A stretch of 64,000 nt of DNA from positions 186,001-250,000 of the forward strand of contig JALDRB010000005.1 in the NCBI GenBank assembly GCA_031316155.1, given 5' to 3'. The notes under the pieces are model-generated. The model saw only the letters and a list, made by a program, of their open reading frames with translations, did not search any database and had not been told where the DNA came from. The position numbers and the translations under genes are program-made. Shown piece by piece: positions 36,299-46,239 of this stretch. Every line of letters starts with the position of its first letter. The first letter of the stretch is position 1. The DNA comes from Candidatus Scalindua sp. Its GTDB lineage: Bacteria > Planctomycetota > Brocadiia > Brocadiales > Scalinduaceae.

Positions 36299-36666
36299 TG
36301 GGAAATAGTATGAACCGTATTATAATCACAATCTTATTGCTCTGCTGCAGCAATGTCTTCATGACATTTGCATGGTACGGACACCTGCGCAATCTCTCCC
36401 ATAAGCCCTGGATTGTCGCCGCACTCGTAAGCTGGGGGATTGCGTTGTTTGAATATCTGCTTCAAGTGCCGGCGAATCGAGTGGGACATGAGGTCATGCC
36501 GGTTGGACAACTGAAGATATTGCAGGAAGTAATCACCCTGTTTATATTCGTTCCATTTTCCCTATTGTATATGAGAGAGAAGATTTCGATGGATTACCTC
36601 TGGGCGGGGCTCTGTCTGCTGGGTGCGGTCTTCTTTCTGTTCCGGAGCAGAATATTCGGCACATAA
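36298..36666 (+). CDS. DUF486 family small membrane protein
   Basis: 118-122 residues (ATG at 36298 or 36310, the latter giving MNRIIITILLLCCSN). Four hydrophobic helices: residues near 5-22, WIVAALVSWGIALFEYLLQ, ILQEVITLFIFVPFSLLYM and YLWAGLCLLGAVFFLF. The segment FAWYGHL and PANRVGHE are typical of DUF486, a drug/metabolite-transporter relative of unknown function. It is part of the same GC-richer block as the catalase and starts within the attC-like site. A terminator follows. Confidence 0.8.
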   Translation: MGNSMNRIIITILLLCCSNVFMTFAWYGHLRNLSHKPWIVAALVSWGIALFEYLLQVPANRVGHEVMPVGQLKILQEVITLFIFVPFSLLYMREKISMDYLWAGLCLLGAVFFLFRSRIFGT

Positions 36667-36675
36667 TCGGGTAAG

Positions 36676-36700
36676 GGGGAAGATTCAGCTTCCCTCTTTT
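36676..36700 (+). terminator. Terminator after the DUF486 gene
   Basis: GGGAAG (36677-36682), 6-base loop, CTTCCC (36689-36694), then TCTTTT. Ten bases past the DUF486 stop. Confidence 0.75.
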
Positions 36701-36857
36701 GGTTCTATCAGACCAGGTTGGGTACCTCAAATAAAAAATATCTCCGGTCCATGATATGATACGCTTACCAAAACAGCTATCCACACAGTAAAGTCTCAAA
36801 ACATCGCTACGTTCCTGGGTAAAAAAACTTCATGGCAATAACAAGGGTGAAAAGGAT

Positions 36858-37030
36858 AACAATTCTAACACACGCATTGAAGGTACCCGAATTAAACACA
36901 GCATGGGTTAATAAAGGAAATTGCTCGCTCGTATAAATACTATCTGACTTCTTTCGGGCGTAAAGTTATTGTTACTGGTCTGAAACTCAAAGAGCTCGTT
37001 ATTATCCCTGAACTTGCTATTCAAAACTAA
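36858..37030 (+). pseudogene. Internally deleted remnant of an unidentified gene family
   Basis: One frame reads NSNTRIEGTRIKHSMG and stops at 36909-36911; the following stretch reads ARSYKYYLTSFGRKVIVTG then LKLKELVIIPELAIQN to a TAA at 37028-37030. The second part matches a remnant at 56884-57000 (minus). Both pieces look like the inner and C-terminal parts of one larger protein, with the middle lost. I do not have a secure family name. Confidence 0.5.
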
Positions 37031-37095
37031 CATCTTTATTTTTTTGCCAGAATGGGGCAAAATATTTTTATAAAGAAACTAAAACGGTACTTTGA

Positions 37096-37767
37096 ACACC
37101 ACAAAAGTTTGAACAAGACACAGATGTCTTGGATATTATCGATCTGGCAGAAAATCGCATTGATCCGGCATTGTTTTTTGAGACCAATTACAAAACTCAT
37201 GGAATGGCGGTGCTGCTAAAGACAGCATTTGAAAGGTTTGTTAAATTATTGCAGGAATATCAGGAGCGAGACCCCAAATACGACTTATTAAAAAGTATCC
37301 TTACTGAATCACATATTCAGGAGCCATGGATTAATAGAGGATGTATTCTGTTTTCTCAATACTTTGATACCATCAAATGGTATTGTGATCGGTTTGCAAA
37401 AGATTATCCAGGCAACACGTTTGGTTTATATGCTGGTAGTGACAAATCAGGTATCTATGAGAATGGTATCTATCATCGGAAATCAAAAGAAGATATCAAA
37501 AAGATGGTTCGAGTCAGGGAAATAAAATTGCTGTTTGGTACAGATGCAGCCAGTGAATGTTTGAACCTGCAAACATTGGGCACCTTAATAAATCTAGACT
37601 TACCCTGGAATCCTACGCGGTTAGAGCAGCGTAAAGGCCGTATTCAGCGTATTGGCCAGGAAAGAAAAGAAGTATGGATTTACAACGTGAGTATTAAAAT
37701 TCATCATCAAGCAAATCTGGTGATGGTTTTATGGAAAACCATTCCAAGATCCCCAGGTTACGGATAG
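37096..37767 (+). pseudogene. C-terminal fragment of an SNF2-family helicase
   Basis: The frame opens after a TGA at 37093-37095. Helicase C-terminal features are clear: RGCILFSQYFDTIKW, FGLYAG, LLFGTDAASECLNLQTLG (motif V) and PWNPTRLEQRKGRIQRIGQ (motif VI). The N-terminal helicase half and ATPase motifs are absent. After WIYNVSI (about 37693) the translation loses similarity and runs antisense to the DarG remnant. A large phage-defence-type helicase (for example DISARM-like) could be the source, but this is inference. Confidence 0.7.
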
Positions 37768-38399
37768 TCTCCGCAACTTCTATCTCACTTATAGGTGGGC
37801 GTCTTTTCTGTTTCCATTTCATAACCTTATGCAAGACATCCCTCTCAGATACATTTCCATTATTCGCCAACTCTTTTTCTGTAAACAGCACAGTTGCCAC
37901 AATCTCTGCCTGATTTGTATTTAGACGCAAGAACAAATCTACCGTTTTATCAATTAATTGATCCCACTTTTCTATATATTCTTTAAATTTATTACGAGAA
38001 TATCCCATTTGGAAACATACCAGGGATAATGAGGGCTAACTGATTCCCAGAGTAACTGCCCATTACCACAGCCAAGAGGAGGAATAGCTATTGATTCAAT
38101 TCCCCACTCTTTATATTTATCAGAAAGAATAGTCAGTCCTCTTTCAATGTCTTGTATTCAAGAAGCCGCCCTCCAGTGGCTCTTCGTTGGAAAGTTGATC
38201 ACATAGGGAGGAAACATTGATTCTTTGTATAAATACGGAATCCCCGGTTTAATTGATTTCCGCTCACATCTGGCAACATAGTCCTTAAACATTTTGGATA
38301 ACGTTTTTAAATTCCGTAAGTAATACCTTTCCCCATAACACCTGTACACAATTCACTATTTACTAATGTCTGTGCTCCAGACTGAAAAAATACCACTAA
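37694..38399 (-). pseudogene. DarG-like macro-domain antitoxin, degraded
   Basis: Reading along the minus strand from 38399: SGAQTLVN...CTGVMGKGIT (macro-domain phosphate loop), then after a frame change MFKDYVARCERKSIKPGIPY, LYKESMFPPYVINFPTKSHW and, after an in-frame TGA (38158-38160), RGLTILSDKYKEWGIESIAI and PPLGCGNGQLLW. After another shift the C-terminal frame 37694-38008 is open (VATVLFTEKELANN, KWKQKRRPPISE). These are the signatures of DarG, which removes ADP-ribose from DNA. At least two shifts and two stops inactivate it. Confidence 0.75.
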
Positions 38400-38493
38400 T
38401 TAGAACCTTCTCACGTCCTTTTCTTAAACAAACTGTTTTTAATTTTGTACAGGCAAACTTGAGACTTCACTAAAACTATTAAAAGTACTGTAT

Positions 38494-38709
38494 TTATACA
38501 TATGCGCCGGAAATGTATCCTGATCCGACAACTGGTACTAAAACTTCTGCACATTTAATTCCTTTTAGCCTGTATTCCTTAAGATAATCATCACTTATCC
38601 AATATTCAACAAAGACTTCTCTGGCATCCAGTAATGGCAACCCTTCATTGACAGGCTTAAACCAGCATTCTCTTGCTGCATTCTGATCTGTTACAATAAC
38701 ACCGTCCAA
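38494..38709 (-). pseudogene. C-terminal fragment of DarT-like toxin (DUF4433)
   Basis: 71 residues: DGVIVTDQNAARECWFKP, LPLLDAREVFVEYWISDDYL, KGIKCAEVLVPVVGSGYISGAYV in parts. The KCAEVLVP...I.GAYV ending is typical of DarT, the DNA ADP-ribosyltransferase toxin. The catalytic N-terminal two-thirds are missing; the frame closes upstream at a TGA. Upstream position relative to the DarG remnant matches the usual darT-darG order. Confidence 0.65.
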
Positions 38710-39015
38710 ATCTAAAATACTTTGTCAACTCATATGTGTTCCTGTTCAGCCAGATTGTTAAATGAACCTATCTACCTGTGCCCAACATTTAATAAAATAC
38801 TTGATTTCTACTTGTCAGCATTACCTTCACTCTGTTCCTAAAAAGCAATTTACTATCATCCACCAAAATAACTAAACAAGCAACAAAATCAGGCGCTGGT
38901 ACTCTTTTAGGCATACTGTTAAGTATGGGATTTAAGTTGAAATTGTCAATGATAATGAGTTCGTTGCATACATACGAAATTTTCAACTCTTTCATTTTTA
39001 ATTATATATGATGCT

Positions 39016-39836
39016 ATGAAAATTCTTGTGCCAACCGATTTCTCCAAACTGTCAAAGTAGCTGTGTTGTATGCCGCTAATATGGCGAAAAGACTTGGAGC
39101 AGAAATAATTCTGCTCCATATAGTTTATATTGATGCCTCTCCAAGGGCACAGGTAGCCATGAAAGAAAAACAAATATTAGATGCGATGGCTGAGCCAACA
39201 GTACAGATTTTTATCTGAACGAGCGATGAAATAAAAAAGCAGGTCGATTCTGAAGTAAAGGTAACTCCGCAGATTGCATGCTATCCAGTGAAAGATGTTG
39301 TTGGAAATTTTGCACGCCATAATGATATCGATTTGATTATTATGGGAACCAAAGGCGCCAGCGGGATTAAAAAAGTATTGATGGGCAGTAATGCAGCGGC
39401 AGTAATCAGCAATAGCGCCATCCCAGTCATAACAGTACCGGAGCATTCCAGATTCAAACCAATCAAGCACATTATTTGCGCTACAGATTTACAATCTATA
39501 GAAAATGAGATTAAGGCGCTTATACCGCTTGCACAGCTTTTTGAATCTACCGTACATATCCTGCACGTTATTTCACCAAACTCAAAGAAAAAAATTGACA
39601 AAGCACAAATCAAAAAAGACATTATCAGCAGATATAAGTATCCGCATATCTCTGTTCAGGTTTCTATAAGCGAGGACATTTCCGAAGGTATTGGCGAATA
39701 TATTGTTCAAACAAAAGCTGACATGATTGCAATGTTTACACACAAATTAACATTTTTTGAAAAATTATTTGGTAAAAAGTGTTACCCGAAAAGTGGCATT
39801 TACACATGGATTCCGCTACTGGCAATTAAAAAATAA
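39016..39836 (+). pseudogene. Universal stress protein with frameshift and stop
   Basis: ATG 39016 starts MKILVPTDFSKLSK, then meets TAG; shifting by one base gives VAVLYAANMAKRLGAEIILLH onwards, interrupted by TGA at about 39218 (VQIFI-stop-TSDEIKK). The rest (39288-39836) is clean: DLIIMGTKGASGIKKVLMGSN is the ATP-binding motif GxxG(x)9G, then a second UspA unit IKHIICATDL and IPLLAIKK. A tandem UspA gene damaged by one deletion and one substitution. Confidence 0.8.
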
Positions 39837-39969
39837 CCTACAATGGACAACTATCCAGTCATCACATTATCAGGAGGTATGTTTAAGAGAACTATACAAA
39901 GACCTTAAATTATGATTTGGTTGATACCACTGATAAAATAGCAAAAAAACTTAAATTAACTTGCATTTT

Positions 39970-41877
39970 TTAGTTTTTTGCAGGAGTTTGTGCAACGCTT
40001 GAATGCGGTTGTTTTTCAAGAGGCTTTTGATCAGTTGAAAACTGCTTATGCGTTTTCTGAAAAGCGCTTCTCAGAATAGTCTTTATCAGAAGGGATGAGA
40101 GATGATAGAGCGATGCAAGAAAATTCCTGTTCATGGCAAGTTTTAAGAAAATAACAGGTTTCTTAATTCTATTCGCCCTCGCTACATCATATCTGCTGGA
40201 GAGGGAGATAATTCTCTGAAGCGGCAATCGTTCCTCAAAATTGAGAATGTCGTCAAGATAAAGAGAGATGCACCGGTAATCCGCCTCCATTCTGCTATCG
40301 GTTATTGATAGTTCTGTCGCCTTTCCATTCATCGTAAGCTTGAAATCGACACTCTTACCCCTGGAATGATAGAACCTGAAGATAATCTTCCTGCCGAATT
40401 TTTTTAACAGATTAGCGTCTCTAAACCGGGCATCTTTTATTTCATTACCCACAAGGGCATGCAGATATTCAAACATGCAGTCCTTCAGATCGCCGAGGCT
40501 GTTCCTGTCATCATTCTTTTCAATAACCGCAACGTTTATAAGCCGATACACTGCCTCAAGAATCGTCCCCGATATGGTACGTTGACGGGAAGAGGAGTCT
40601 ATGCCGTAAAACTTCCCATTACAATACGCCAGCATCTTTTTGAGTGTTTTCAAGCCAATTTTATTTGGTTCTACTACCGTTCCAAAGTTGTTGTACATAT
40701 CCCAGTTGTAGCTGTTAATGGAGTTTTCTCTTTTATATTCTTCATAAATTTGGGTACCGGGATAAGGCGTCATCACCATGAAGACCGCCTGTTTCAGCCC
40801 CGCCATCCGGGCATATTCAGGATATCTCTTGATGTCTTCTACCGTCTCATTCAGATGTCCGATGATAAAATATCCCTGCACCTTTATCTTATAATCGTTC
40901 AATATTTCAATTGCCTTTTCGCAAGTTTTGGGAGTCGTGGCTTTCCTGATCTTTTTCAGCGTTTCCAGGTTGGGGCTTTCAATCCCGAGGCTGACATGTC
41001 TGAGCCCAATACCATGAAGTTTTTTCATGATCCGCTCAGCCTTAATAATGTCTGTTGATCTGCTTTCGGTCCAAATCTTGAAATTGGTTAAATCGTTTTC
41101 AAACATCAAATCGACAATCTTTTCCATCCTGTCAACACTTGTCAATACGTTTGCATCCCATATTTTCAGGATCTTGCGTTTTTTGGTCGTGTGAATCATC
41201 TTCAGCTCTTCAATCACATTTTCAGGGCTTCTGCACCGCCAACTCTTATTCACCATGTCATTTGAACAAAAAGAGCACTTAATCCTGCAGCCTCTTGAGG
41301 TAAATATCGTATCAAACAGGTAATCATTTCCTGCATTCCCGAATCGTTTTGGCCTTATTTCTCGAAAGGGGTGGGGAATAGTGTCAAGATCTTCAATGAG
41401 ACCTCTCTCAGGATTGTGGATAATAGTACCATTGTTTTTGAAAGATAATCCCTTCACTTCCTCTGAGGGGCCATTGTTGACAAGCTCCTTAAACGTCAAC
41501 TCTCCCTCTCCTCTTATTACGGCATCAACGTAAGATGACGTAAGAACATCTTCCGGTAAGGCCGTAGGATGATACCCTCCCAGAACAACATATAAACCAT
41601 GTTCTTTAGCGATCCTGGCATATTCCAGAGCATTCGAATATGCACCCGTCATAGCAGATATACCTATCATATCAGCGGAGTGCGTATTGAGGTATCTTTT
41701 GAAGTCGCGTAATGGATTGTTCGCATACGTGTTAACGGGGATGGCTATTGAATCAACGTCATCCTTCACCATGCCGGCAAGATAACACACCTCGGTAATA
41801 TCGGATATAATTAATCCATACGGTATGTCTACTTTCTGAGGTGCTTTTAATAAACAGACGTTTTTGAAATAGCTCAT
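39970..41877 (-). CDS. B12-binding radical SAM protein with SCP2-like C-terminal domain
   Basis: 635 residues. Residues 1-150 form a cobalamin-binding-like Rossmann domain (DMIGISAMTGAYSNAL, VVLGGYHPTALPE). The radical SAM motif FTSRGCRIKCSFCSND follows near 200, with WTESRSTDII and HVSLGIESPNLETLKK. After about 430 a different region includes VDFKLTMNGKATELSI and ISLYLDDILNFEERLP, resembling an SCP2 sterol-carrier fold. The last 30 residues are Lys/Gln-rich. It overlaps leuA by 4 bases (41874-41877), so it is translationally coupled. A lipid or hydrophobic substrate is a reasonable inference. Confidence 0.8.
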   Translation of the reverse strand: MSYFKNVCLLKAPQKVDIPYGLIISDITEVCYLAGMVKDDVDSIAIPVNTYANNPLRDFKRYLNTHSADMIGISAMTGAYSNALEYARIAKEHGLYVVLGGYHPTALPEDVLTSSYVDAVIRGEGELTFKELVNNGPSEEVKGLSFKNNGTIIHNPERGLIEDLDTIPHPFREIRPKRFGNAGNDYLFDTIFTSRGCRIKCSFCSNDMVNKSWRCRSPENVIEELKMIHTTKKRKILKIWDANVLTSVDRMEKIVDLMFENDLTNFKIWTESRSTDIIKAERIMKKLHGIGLRHVSLGIESPNLETLKKIRKATTPKTCEKAIEILNDYKIKVQGYFIIGHLNETVEDIKRYPEYARMAGLKQAVFMVMTPYPGTQIYEEYKRENSINSYNWDMYNNFGTVVEPNKIGLKTLKKMLAYCNGKFYGIDSSSRQRTISGTILEAVYRLINVAVIEKNDDRNSLGDLKDCMFEYLHALVGNEIKDARFRDANLLKKFGRKIIFRFYHSRGKSVDFKLTMNGKATELSITDSRMEADYRCISLYLDDILNFEERLPLQRIISLSSRYDVARANRIKKPVIFLKLAMNRNFLASLYHLSSLLIKTILRSAFQKTHKQFSTDQKPLEKQPHSSVAQTPAKN

Positions 41878-43391
41878 TTTCTGGAAATTTTTAGCGCTAC
41901 TTTATTTATGGCGTTAAGATACGCTTTTGCACTCGCTTCAATTATGTCTGTGCCGACGGCACGGCCCCGGTAGTTTTCACCTTGAAATTCCATCTCGACA
42001 ATAACCTCTCCCATAGCATCCTTCCCGCTCGTTACCGCCCTTATGTTATAATCGATGAGTTTTCCCTTAATTCCTGTTAATAAATCAATTGTCTTAAAGA
42101 GAGCGTCTATCGGCCCGTCACCAATAGTGGCATTATCTACAATCTTATCTTTCCCGACACGGAGCCTCACGCCTGCAGTAGGAACAACGTTGGGTCCGCA
42201 ACTTATACTCAGGCTGTCAAGTTCATAAATATGAGGAACTTCTGATTTTTCGTTCTGTATTATAGCTTCAATATCCTGATCGTAAATATCTTTTTTCTTG
42301 TCAGCCAGGATTTTGAACTGGTTAAAGGTATGTTCGAGTTCTTCCTTAGAAAGCTCATACCCTAACTCCTTGACACGTTTTTTGAATGCGTGGCGGCCGG
42401 AAAGCTTTCCCAGAACTATTTGTGTCTTCGGTAAACCAATTTCTTCCGGACTCATTATCTCATACGTAGTCCTCTCTTTCAGCATCCCGTCCTGATGGAT
42501 ACCTGATTCGTGAGCAAAGGCATTCTCGCCTACAATGGCCTTATTTCTTTGTACCCGTAATCCGGTTAAACCACTCACAATTTTACTCGTAGCCAGTATT
42601 TCATGGGTTTTTATGCGGGTAGTTTTACCGAAATAGTCCTTTCGTGTCTTCAGAGCCATAACAATTTCTTCCAGTGAGGCATTTCCCGCCCGCTCTCCGA
42701 TTCCGTTTATGGTACATTCAACTTGAGTTGCACCCGCCTTTATTGCTGCAAGCGAATTAGCAACTGCCAGACCAAGATCATCGTGACAGTGCACGCTGAT
42801 AACGGCTTTTTTTATGTTTTTAACATTTTCCTTCAGGCTTTCTATCAGCAACGCATACTGTTCCGGCACAGAGTATCCGACTGTGTCCGGTATGTTTACG
42901 GTGTTTGCCCCCGCATCAATAACAGCTTCAACAACTTCTGCAAGAAAATCAGGCTCCGTTCTTGAGGCATCTTCAGGTGAAAACTCAACATCATCAACAT
43001 ATTTTCTTGCAAGTTTTACCCCTTTAACGGCGGTCTTTATAATCTCTTCCTTCGCCTTGACCAGTTTAAATTTTCTATGAATTTCAGAGGTTGCAAGAAA
43101 TACATGAATCCTGGATAATCTGGCGTGTTCCAGAGCCCTTGCCGCACATTCAATATCTTTCTCAACAGCCCTGGCTAATGCAGCAATGCGAACGCCCTTT
43201 ATCTCCTTTGCAATAGAACTTACCGATTTGAAATCTCCCTCCGATGTTATCGGAAATCCAGCTTCTATGATATCGACATTCAAAATGGCAAGCTGTCTCG
43301 CTATCTGAAGTTTTTCTTTCGGATCCAGACTGGCACCCGGAGACTGTTCCCCATCCCGCAACGTAGTATCGAAAATCACTATTCCTGACAT
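41874..43391 (-). CDS. leuA: 2-isopropylmalate synthase
   Basis: 505 residues. VIFDTTLRDGEQSPGASL, HCHDDLGLAVANSLAAI, INGIGERAGNASLEE and HESGIHQDGML are the LeuA signature motifs; the C-terminal LeuA dimer/regulatory domain begins near 380. It condenses acetyl-CoA and 2-oxoisovalerate, the first step to leucine. It starts 1 base after ilvC ends and overlaps the B12-radical SAM gene. Citramalate synthase is a possible relative, but full length and motifs favour LeuA. Confidence 0.93.
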   Translation of the reverse strand: MSGIVIFDTTLRDGEQSPGASLDPKEKLQIARQLAILNVDIIEAGFPITSEGDFKSVSSIAKEIKGVRIAALARAVEKDIECAARALEHARLSRIHVFLATSEIHRKFKLVKAKEEIIKTAVKGVKLARKYVDDVEFSPEDASRTEPDFLAEVVEAVIDAGANTVNIPDTVGYSVPEQYALLIESLKENVKNIKKAVISVHCHDDLGLAVANSLAAIKAGATQVECTINGIGERAGNASLEEIVMALKTRKDYFGKTTRIKTHEILATSKIVSGLTGLRVQRNKAIVGENAFAHESGIHQDGMLKERTTYEIMSPEEIGLPKTQIVLGKLSGRHAFKKRVKELGYELSKEELEHTFNQFKILADKKKDIYDQDIEAIIQNEKSEVPHIYELDSLSISCGPNVVPTAGVRLRVGKDKIVDNATIGDGPIDALFKTIDLLTGIKGKLIDYNIRAVTSGKDAMGEVIVEMEFQGENYRGRAVGTDIIEASAKAYLNAINKVALKISRK

Positions 43392-43392
43392 C

Positions 43393-44388
43393 TTACTTTG
43401 ATTGAATCCATTTCATAAGTTTACGGAGTTTTTCTCCAACCTTTTCAATTTGATGATTTTTGTCCTTTTTTACCAGCGCATTAAATACCGGCCGACCAGC
43501 CTTGTTTTCCAATATCCACTCTTTTGCAAAGCTGCCGTTTTGTATCTCGGAAAGTATTTTTTTCATTTCCTTCTTCGTCTCTTCGTTAATTATCCTTGGC
43601 CCTCGTGTTAAATCACCAAACTCAGCAGTATTACTAATCGAATGTCTCATGTATGTTAAACCTCCCTGATAGAAAAGATCTACAATCAGTTTTAACTCAT
43701 GCATACATTCAAAATATGCCAGTTCAGGTTGATACCCTGCCTCAACAAGAGTCTCAAAACCGGCCTTTACCAGAGCAGAAGCCCCGCCACATAACACTGC
43801 CTGTTCACCAAAGAGGTCCGTCTCCGTCTCTTCAGCAAAAGTAGTTTCCAGAATACCGGCCCTTGCTCCACCAATCCCATTGGCATATGCTAAAGCTGTT
43901 TTCATTGCCTTTTTTGAAGGATCCTGCTGAATGGCTACCAGGCATGGTACCCCGCCACCTTTTTCATACTCACTTCTCACCAGGTGGCCGGGACCTTTAG
44001 GAGCGACCATGATCACATCAACATCCTCTTGTGGCGCAATCTGGCCAAAATGAATATTAAAACCGTGAGAGAACAATAGCGTTTTACCTTTTTTAAGATG
44101 CGGCATAATTTCTGTCTCATAAGCTCCTGTCTGCAGTTCGTCAGGAATCAACATGGCAATCAAATCGCTCTCTTTTGTTGCTACATCAGCCGATACAGGT
44201 TTAAACCCATGCTTAGCTGCCAGGTTATAGTTCGGAGACCCCTTCCTCTGGGCAACAACAACATTGAGGCCGCTGTCACGAAGGTTTTGTGCGTGAGCAT
44301 GCCCCTGGCTTCCATATCCAACAATTGCAATCTTTTTACCTTTTAGTGGAGTTATATTTGCTTCTTTTTCAGAATACATCTTTGCCAT
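43393..44388 (-). CDS. ilvC: Ketol-acid reductoisomerase (class I)
   Basis: 331 residues. The NADPH-binding loop is [13 protein letters not shown] near 23-35; [18 protein letters not shown] and [14 protein letters not shown] (metal-binding acids) follow, then [13 protein letters not shown]. It makes the dihydroxy acids in valine and isoleucine synthesis. Operon with ilvN upstream (61-base gap) and leuA downstream. Confidence 0.96.
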   Translation of the reverse strand: MAKMYSEKEANITPLKGKKIAIVGYGSQGHAHAQNLRDSGLNVVVAQRKGSPNYNLAAKHGFKPVSADVATKESDLIAMLIPDELQTGAYETEIMPHLKKGKTLLFSHGFNIHFGQIAPQEDVDVIMVAPKGPGHLVRSEYEKGGGVPCLVAIQQDPSKKAMKTALAYANGIGGARAGILETTFAEETETDLFGEQAVLCGGASALVKAGFETLVEAGYQPELAYFECMHELKLIVDLFYQGGLTYMRHSISNTAEFGDLTRGPRIINEETKKEMKKILSEIQNGSFAKEWILENKAGRPVFNALVKKDKNHQIEKVGEKLRKLMKWIQSK

Positions 44389-44449
44389 TTTTCTGCCTTT
44401 CTCTAATCAGATTTATTTGTTTTCATTTGTCAACAAAGGGTAATAACAC

Positions 44450-44929
44450 CTATTTTAGTCCGCGACTCATCGCAATTCTGCCTGTGCGTGCAACTTCCTT
44501 TATTCCGTATGGACGAAGCAGGTTTAAGAATGCTTCTAATCTCTCTTCCGGCCCTGAAATTTCAATAACCATGTCTTTCTGCCCAACATCTATGATCTTT
44601 CCACGAAAGACATCAACCAGTTCAACAATTTCGCTTCTTTTTCCTGCTATCGCATTTACCTTAATGAGCATAAGGTCCCGGGCAACATGGCCCTTTCCGG
44701 TAAAATCTGTCACCTTGATAACGTCAATAACTTTACCTAACTGTTTGCGTACTTGCTCAAGTATCGCATCATCACCGCCCACAACAATTGTCATTCTGGA
44801 CATTTTTACGTTTTCAGTCTCGCCAACAGCCAGGCTTTCAATGTTAAAACCTCTGCCACTGAAAAGACCCGTAATTCGTGACAATACGCCAACCTTATTT
44901 TCAACCAAAATCGAGATTACGTGTTTCAT
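44450..44929 (-). CDS. ilvN: Acetolactate synthase small (regulatory) subunit
   Basis: 159 residues. An ACT domain opens the protein (ISILVENKVGVLSRITGLFSGRGFNIESL), and the C-terminal half is the standard small-subunit domain (MLIKVNAIAGKRSEIVELVD). It gives valine feedback control to the catalytic subunit, which is not adjacent or in the window. First gene of an ilvN-ilvC-leuA-radical SAM operon. Confidence 0.93.
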   Translation of the reverse strand: MKHVISILVENKVGVLSRITGLFSGRGFNIESLAVGETENVKMSRMTIVVGGDDAILEQVRKQLGKVIDVIKVTDFTGKGHVARDLMLIKVNAIAGKRSEIVELVDVFRGKIIDVGQKDMVIEISGPEERLEAFLNLLRPYGIKEVARTGRIAMSRGLK

Positions 44930-44948
44930 AATGAACTAATCCATTTCT

Positions 44949-45011
44949 GCTCGTATAACACCTCGTTTGACTAAATACGTTCTCAATAGGTGTTATTCCA
45001 GCCGTACGAGC
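44949..45011. promoter_or_regulatory. Structured inverted repeat upstream of ilvN
   Basis: Two nested stems: GCTCGTA/TACGAGC (44949-44955 with 45005-45011) and TAACACCT/AGGTGTTA (44956-44963 with 44988-44995). It lies between larC and ilvN on the transcribed strand, so could be a larC terminator, an ilvN leader element or a regulator site. No U-run or obvious leader peptide with Leu/Val/Ile codons. Confidence 0.5.
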
Positions 45012-45036
45012 TTATGGTTTGCTGGCGGTACATTTA

Positions 45037-46239
45037 TTATTTATTATGAATTAAGTATACTTGCCGTGCGGCCTCCTGGGTAACCTGATAAACAAATTTG
45101 AGAGGCAGCCCTCTTTCAGCTGCAATTTTTTTGCACTCCTCATGTTCAGGAGCAACATTTTTTATTTTTCCGTTAAACAAACCGATCTTGACCTGAATCA
45201 TACCAAATTCTGTCTGCACATTAACGAGTTTCCGGGAAAGTTTTCTGCGGCTCGTTTTATATTTTCTGATGCCAAAAGTCGTAGATTGATAGAAAATAAC
45301 ATCTTCTATTTTTGATAAGTTTTTATCTTCGACAATAACGCTGATTAAGGATCCGGGACGAGATTTCTTCATCTGAATCGGCATTATGTAGCCATCCAGT
45401 GCACCGGCATGAAGGACCTCCTCCAGCAAGTATCCTATGTGCTCACCTGGCATGTCATCAATATTTGTCTCCACTACCCAAACCTCGTCCTGTTCGTACA
45501 ATGAAGTTGTTTCGCCTATCATTACCCTCAGCAAGTTGGGAATCTGAGGTATCTCACGGCAACCAACCCCATATCCAATTTCTGATAATGAAATTTCCGG
45601 ACACATCTTTACGCTTTCCCCTAACGTAGTCAGGATTGCAGCTCCGGTGGGAGTCGTGAGCTCATACGGTATATCCGTTCCTGTTACAGTATACCCTTTA
45701 AGTAGTTCAACTGTTGCCGGCGCTGGTATCGGAAATGTCCCGTGATCACACGTAATTACTCCTGTCCCAGTCCTTATTGTAGAAAAGCATACCTTTTCAA
45801 TTGTAAGGGCATGTAGAGCAATTACGGACCCGATAATATCAATCATCGAATCAACAGCACCGACTTCATGAAAATGAACATCATCCGGTGATGTGTCATG
45901 CACACGGGCTTCAGCCTTTGCCAGGTTCTCAAAGATTCTAATACTATCTTTTTTGATATTTTCATCGAGCGCGCTATCATTAATTATCCTGGCTATGGTT
46001 TTGAAAGTCCTTTTGTGGTCGCCTTCCCTGGATGTTTTCCTCTGGTGAATGAACACGTCAAATTTTGTTCCGGTAATTCCTGATCGAGTCACTTTTTTTT
46101 GACCAAGTTCATAACCCTCTATTTTGATCTTCCTGAGTTCTCCCTCAAGTTTATGTAACGTAAATCCCGCATGGAGCAGCGCCCCGAGAATCATATCACC
46201 ACTGACACCCGAAAAACAATCAAAGTATGCTATTTTCAT
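45037..46239 (-). CDS. larC: LarC family (nickel-pincer cofactor synthesis, DUF111)
   Basis: About 400 residues from ATG 46239 (MKIAYFDCFSGVSGDMILGAL). HFHEVGAVDSMIDIIG, TPTGAAILTTL and TNIDDMPGEHIGYLLEEVLH are LarC signatures. LarC inserts nickel by CTP-dependent cyclometallation into the pyridinium cofactor of LarA-type enzymes. larB and larE are not near, so the role here rests on family assignment. A hairpin CCACCTGC/GCAGGTGG lies just upstream (46257-46279). Confidence 0.88.
   Translation of the reverse strand: MKIAYFDCFSGVSGDMILGALLHAGFTLHKLEGELRKIKIEGYELGQKKVTRSGITGTKFDVFIHQRKTSREGDHKRTFKTIARIINDSALDENIKKDSIRIFENLAKAEARVHDTSPDDVHFHEVGAVDSMIDIIGSVIALHALTIEKVCFSTIRTGTGVITCDHGTFPIPAPATVELLKGYTVTGTDIPYELTTPTGAAILTTLGESVKMCPEISLSEIGYGVGCREIPQIPNLLRVMIGETTSLYEQDEVWVVETNIDDMPGEHIGYLLEEVLHAGALDGYIMPIQMKKSRPGSLISVIVEDKNLSKIEDVIFYQSTTFGIRKYKTSRRKLSRKLVNVQTEFGMIQVKIGLFNGKIKNVAPEHEECKKIAAERGLPLKFVYQVTQEAARQVYLIHNK

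Noticed and set aside
38789-38995. 68-codon minus-strand gene upstream of DarT remnant
   Set aside because: No recognisable motif, no ribosome site, in a degraded region.
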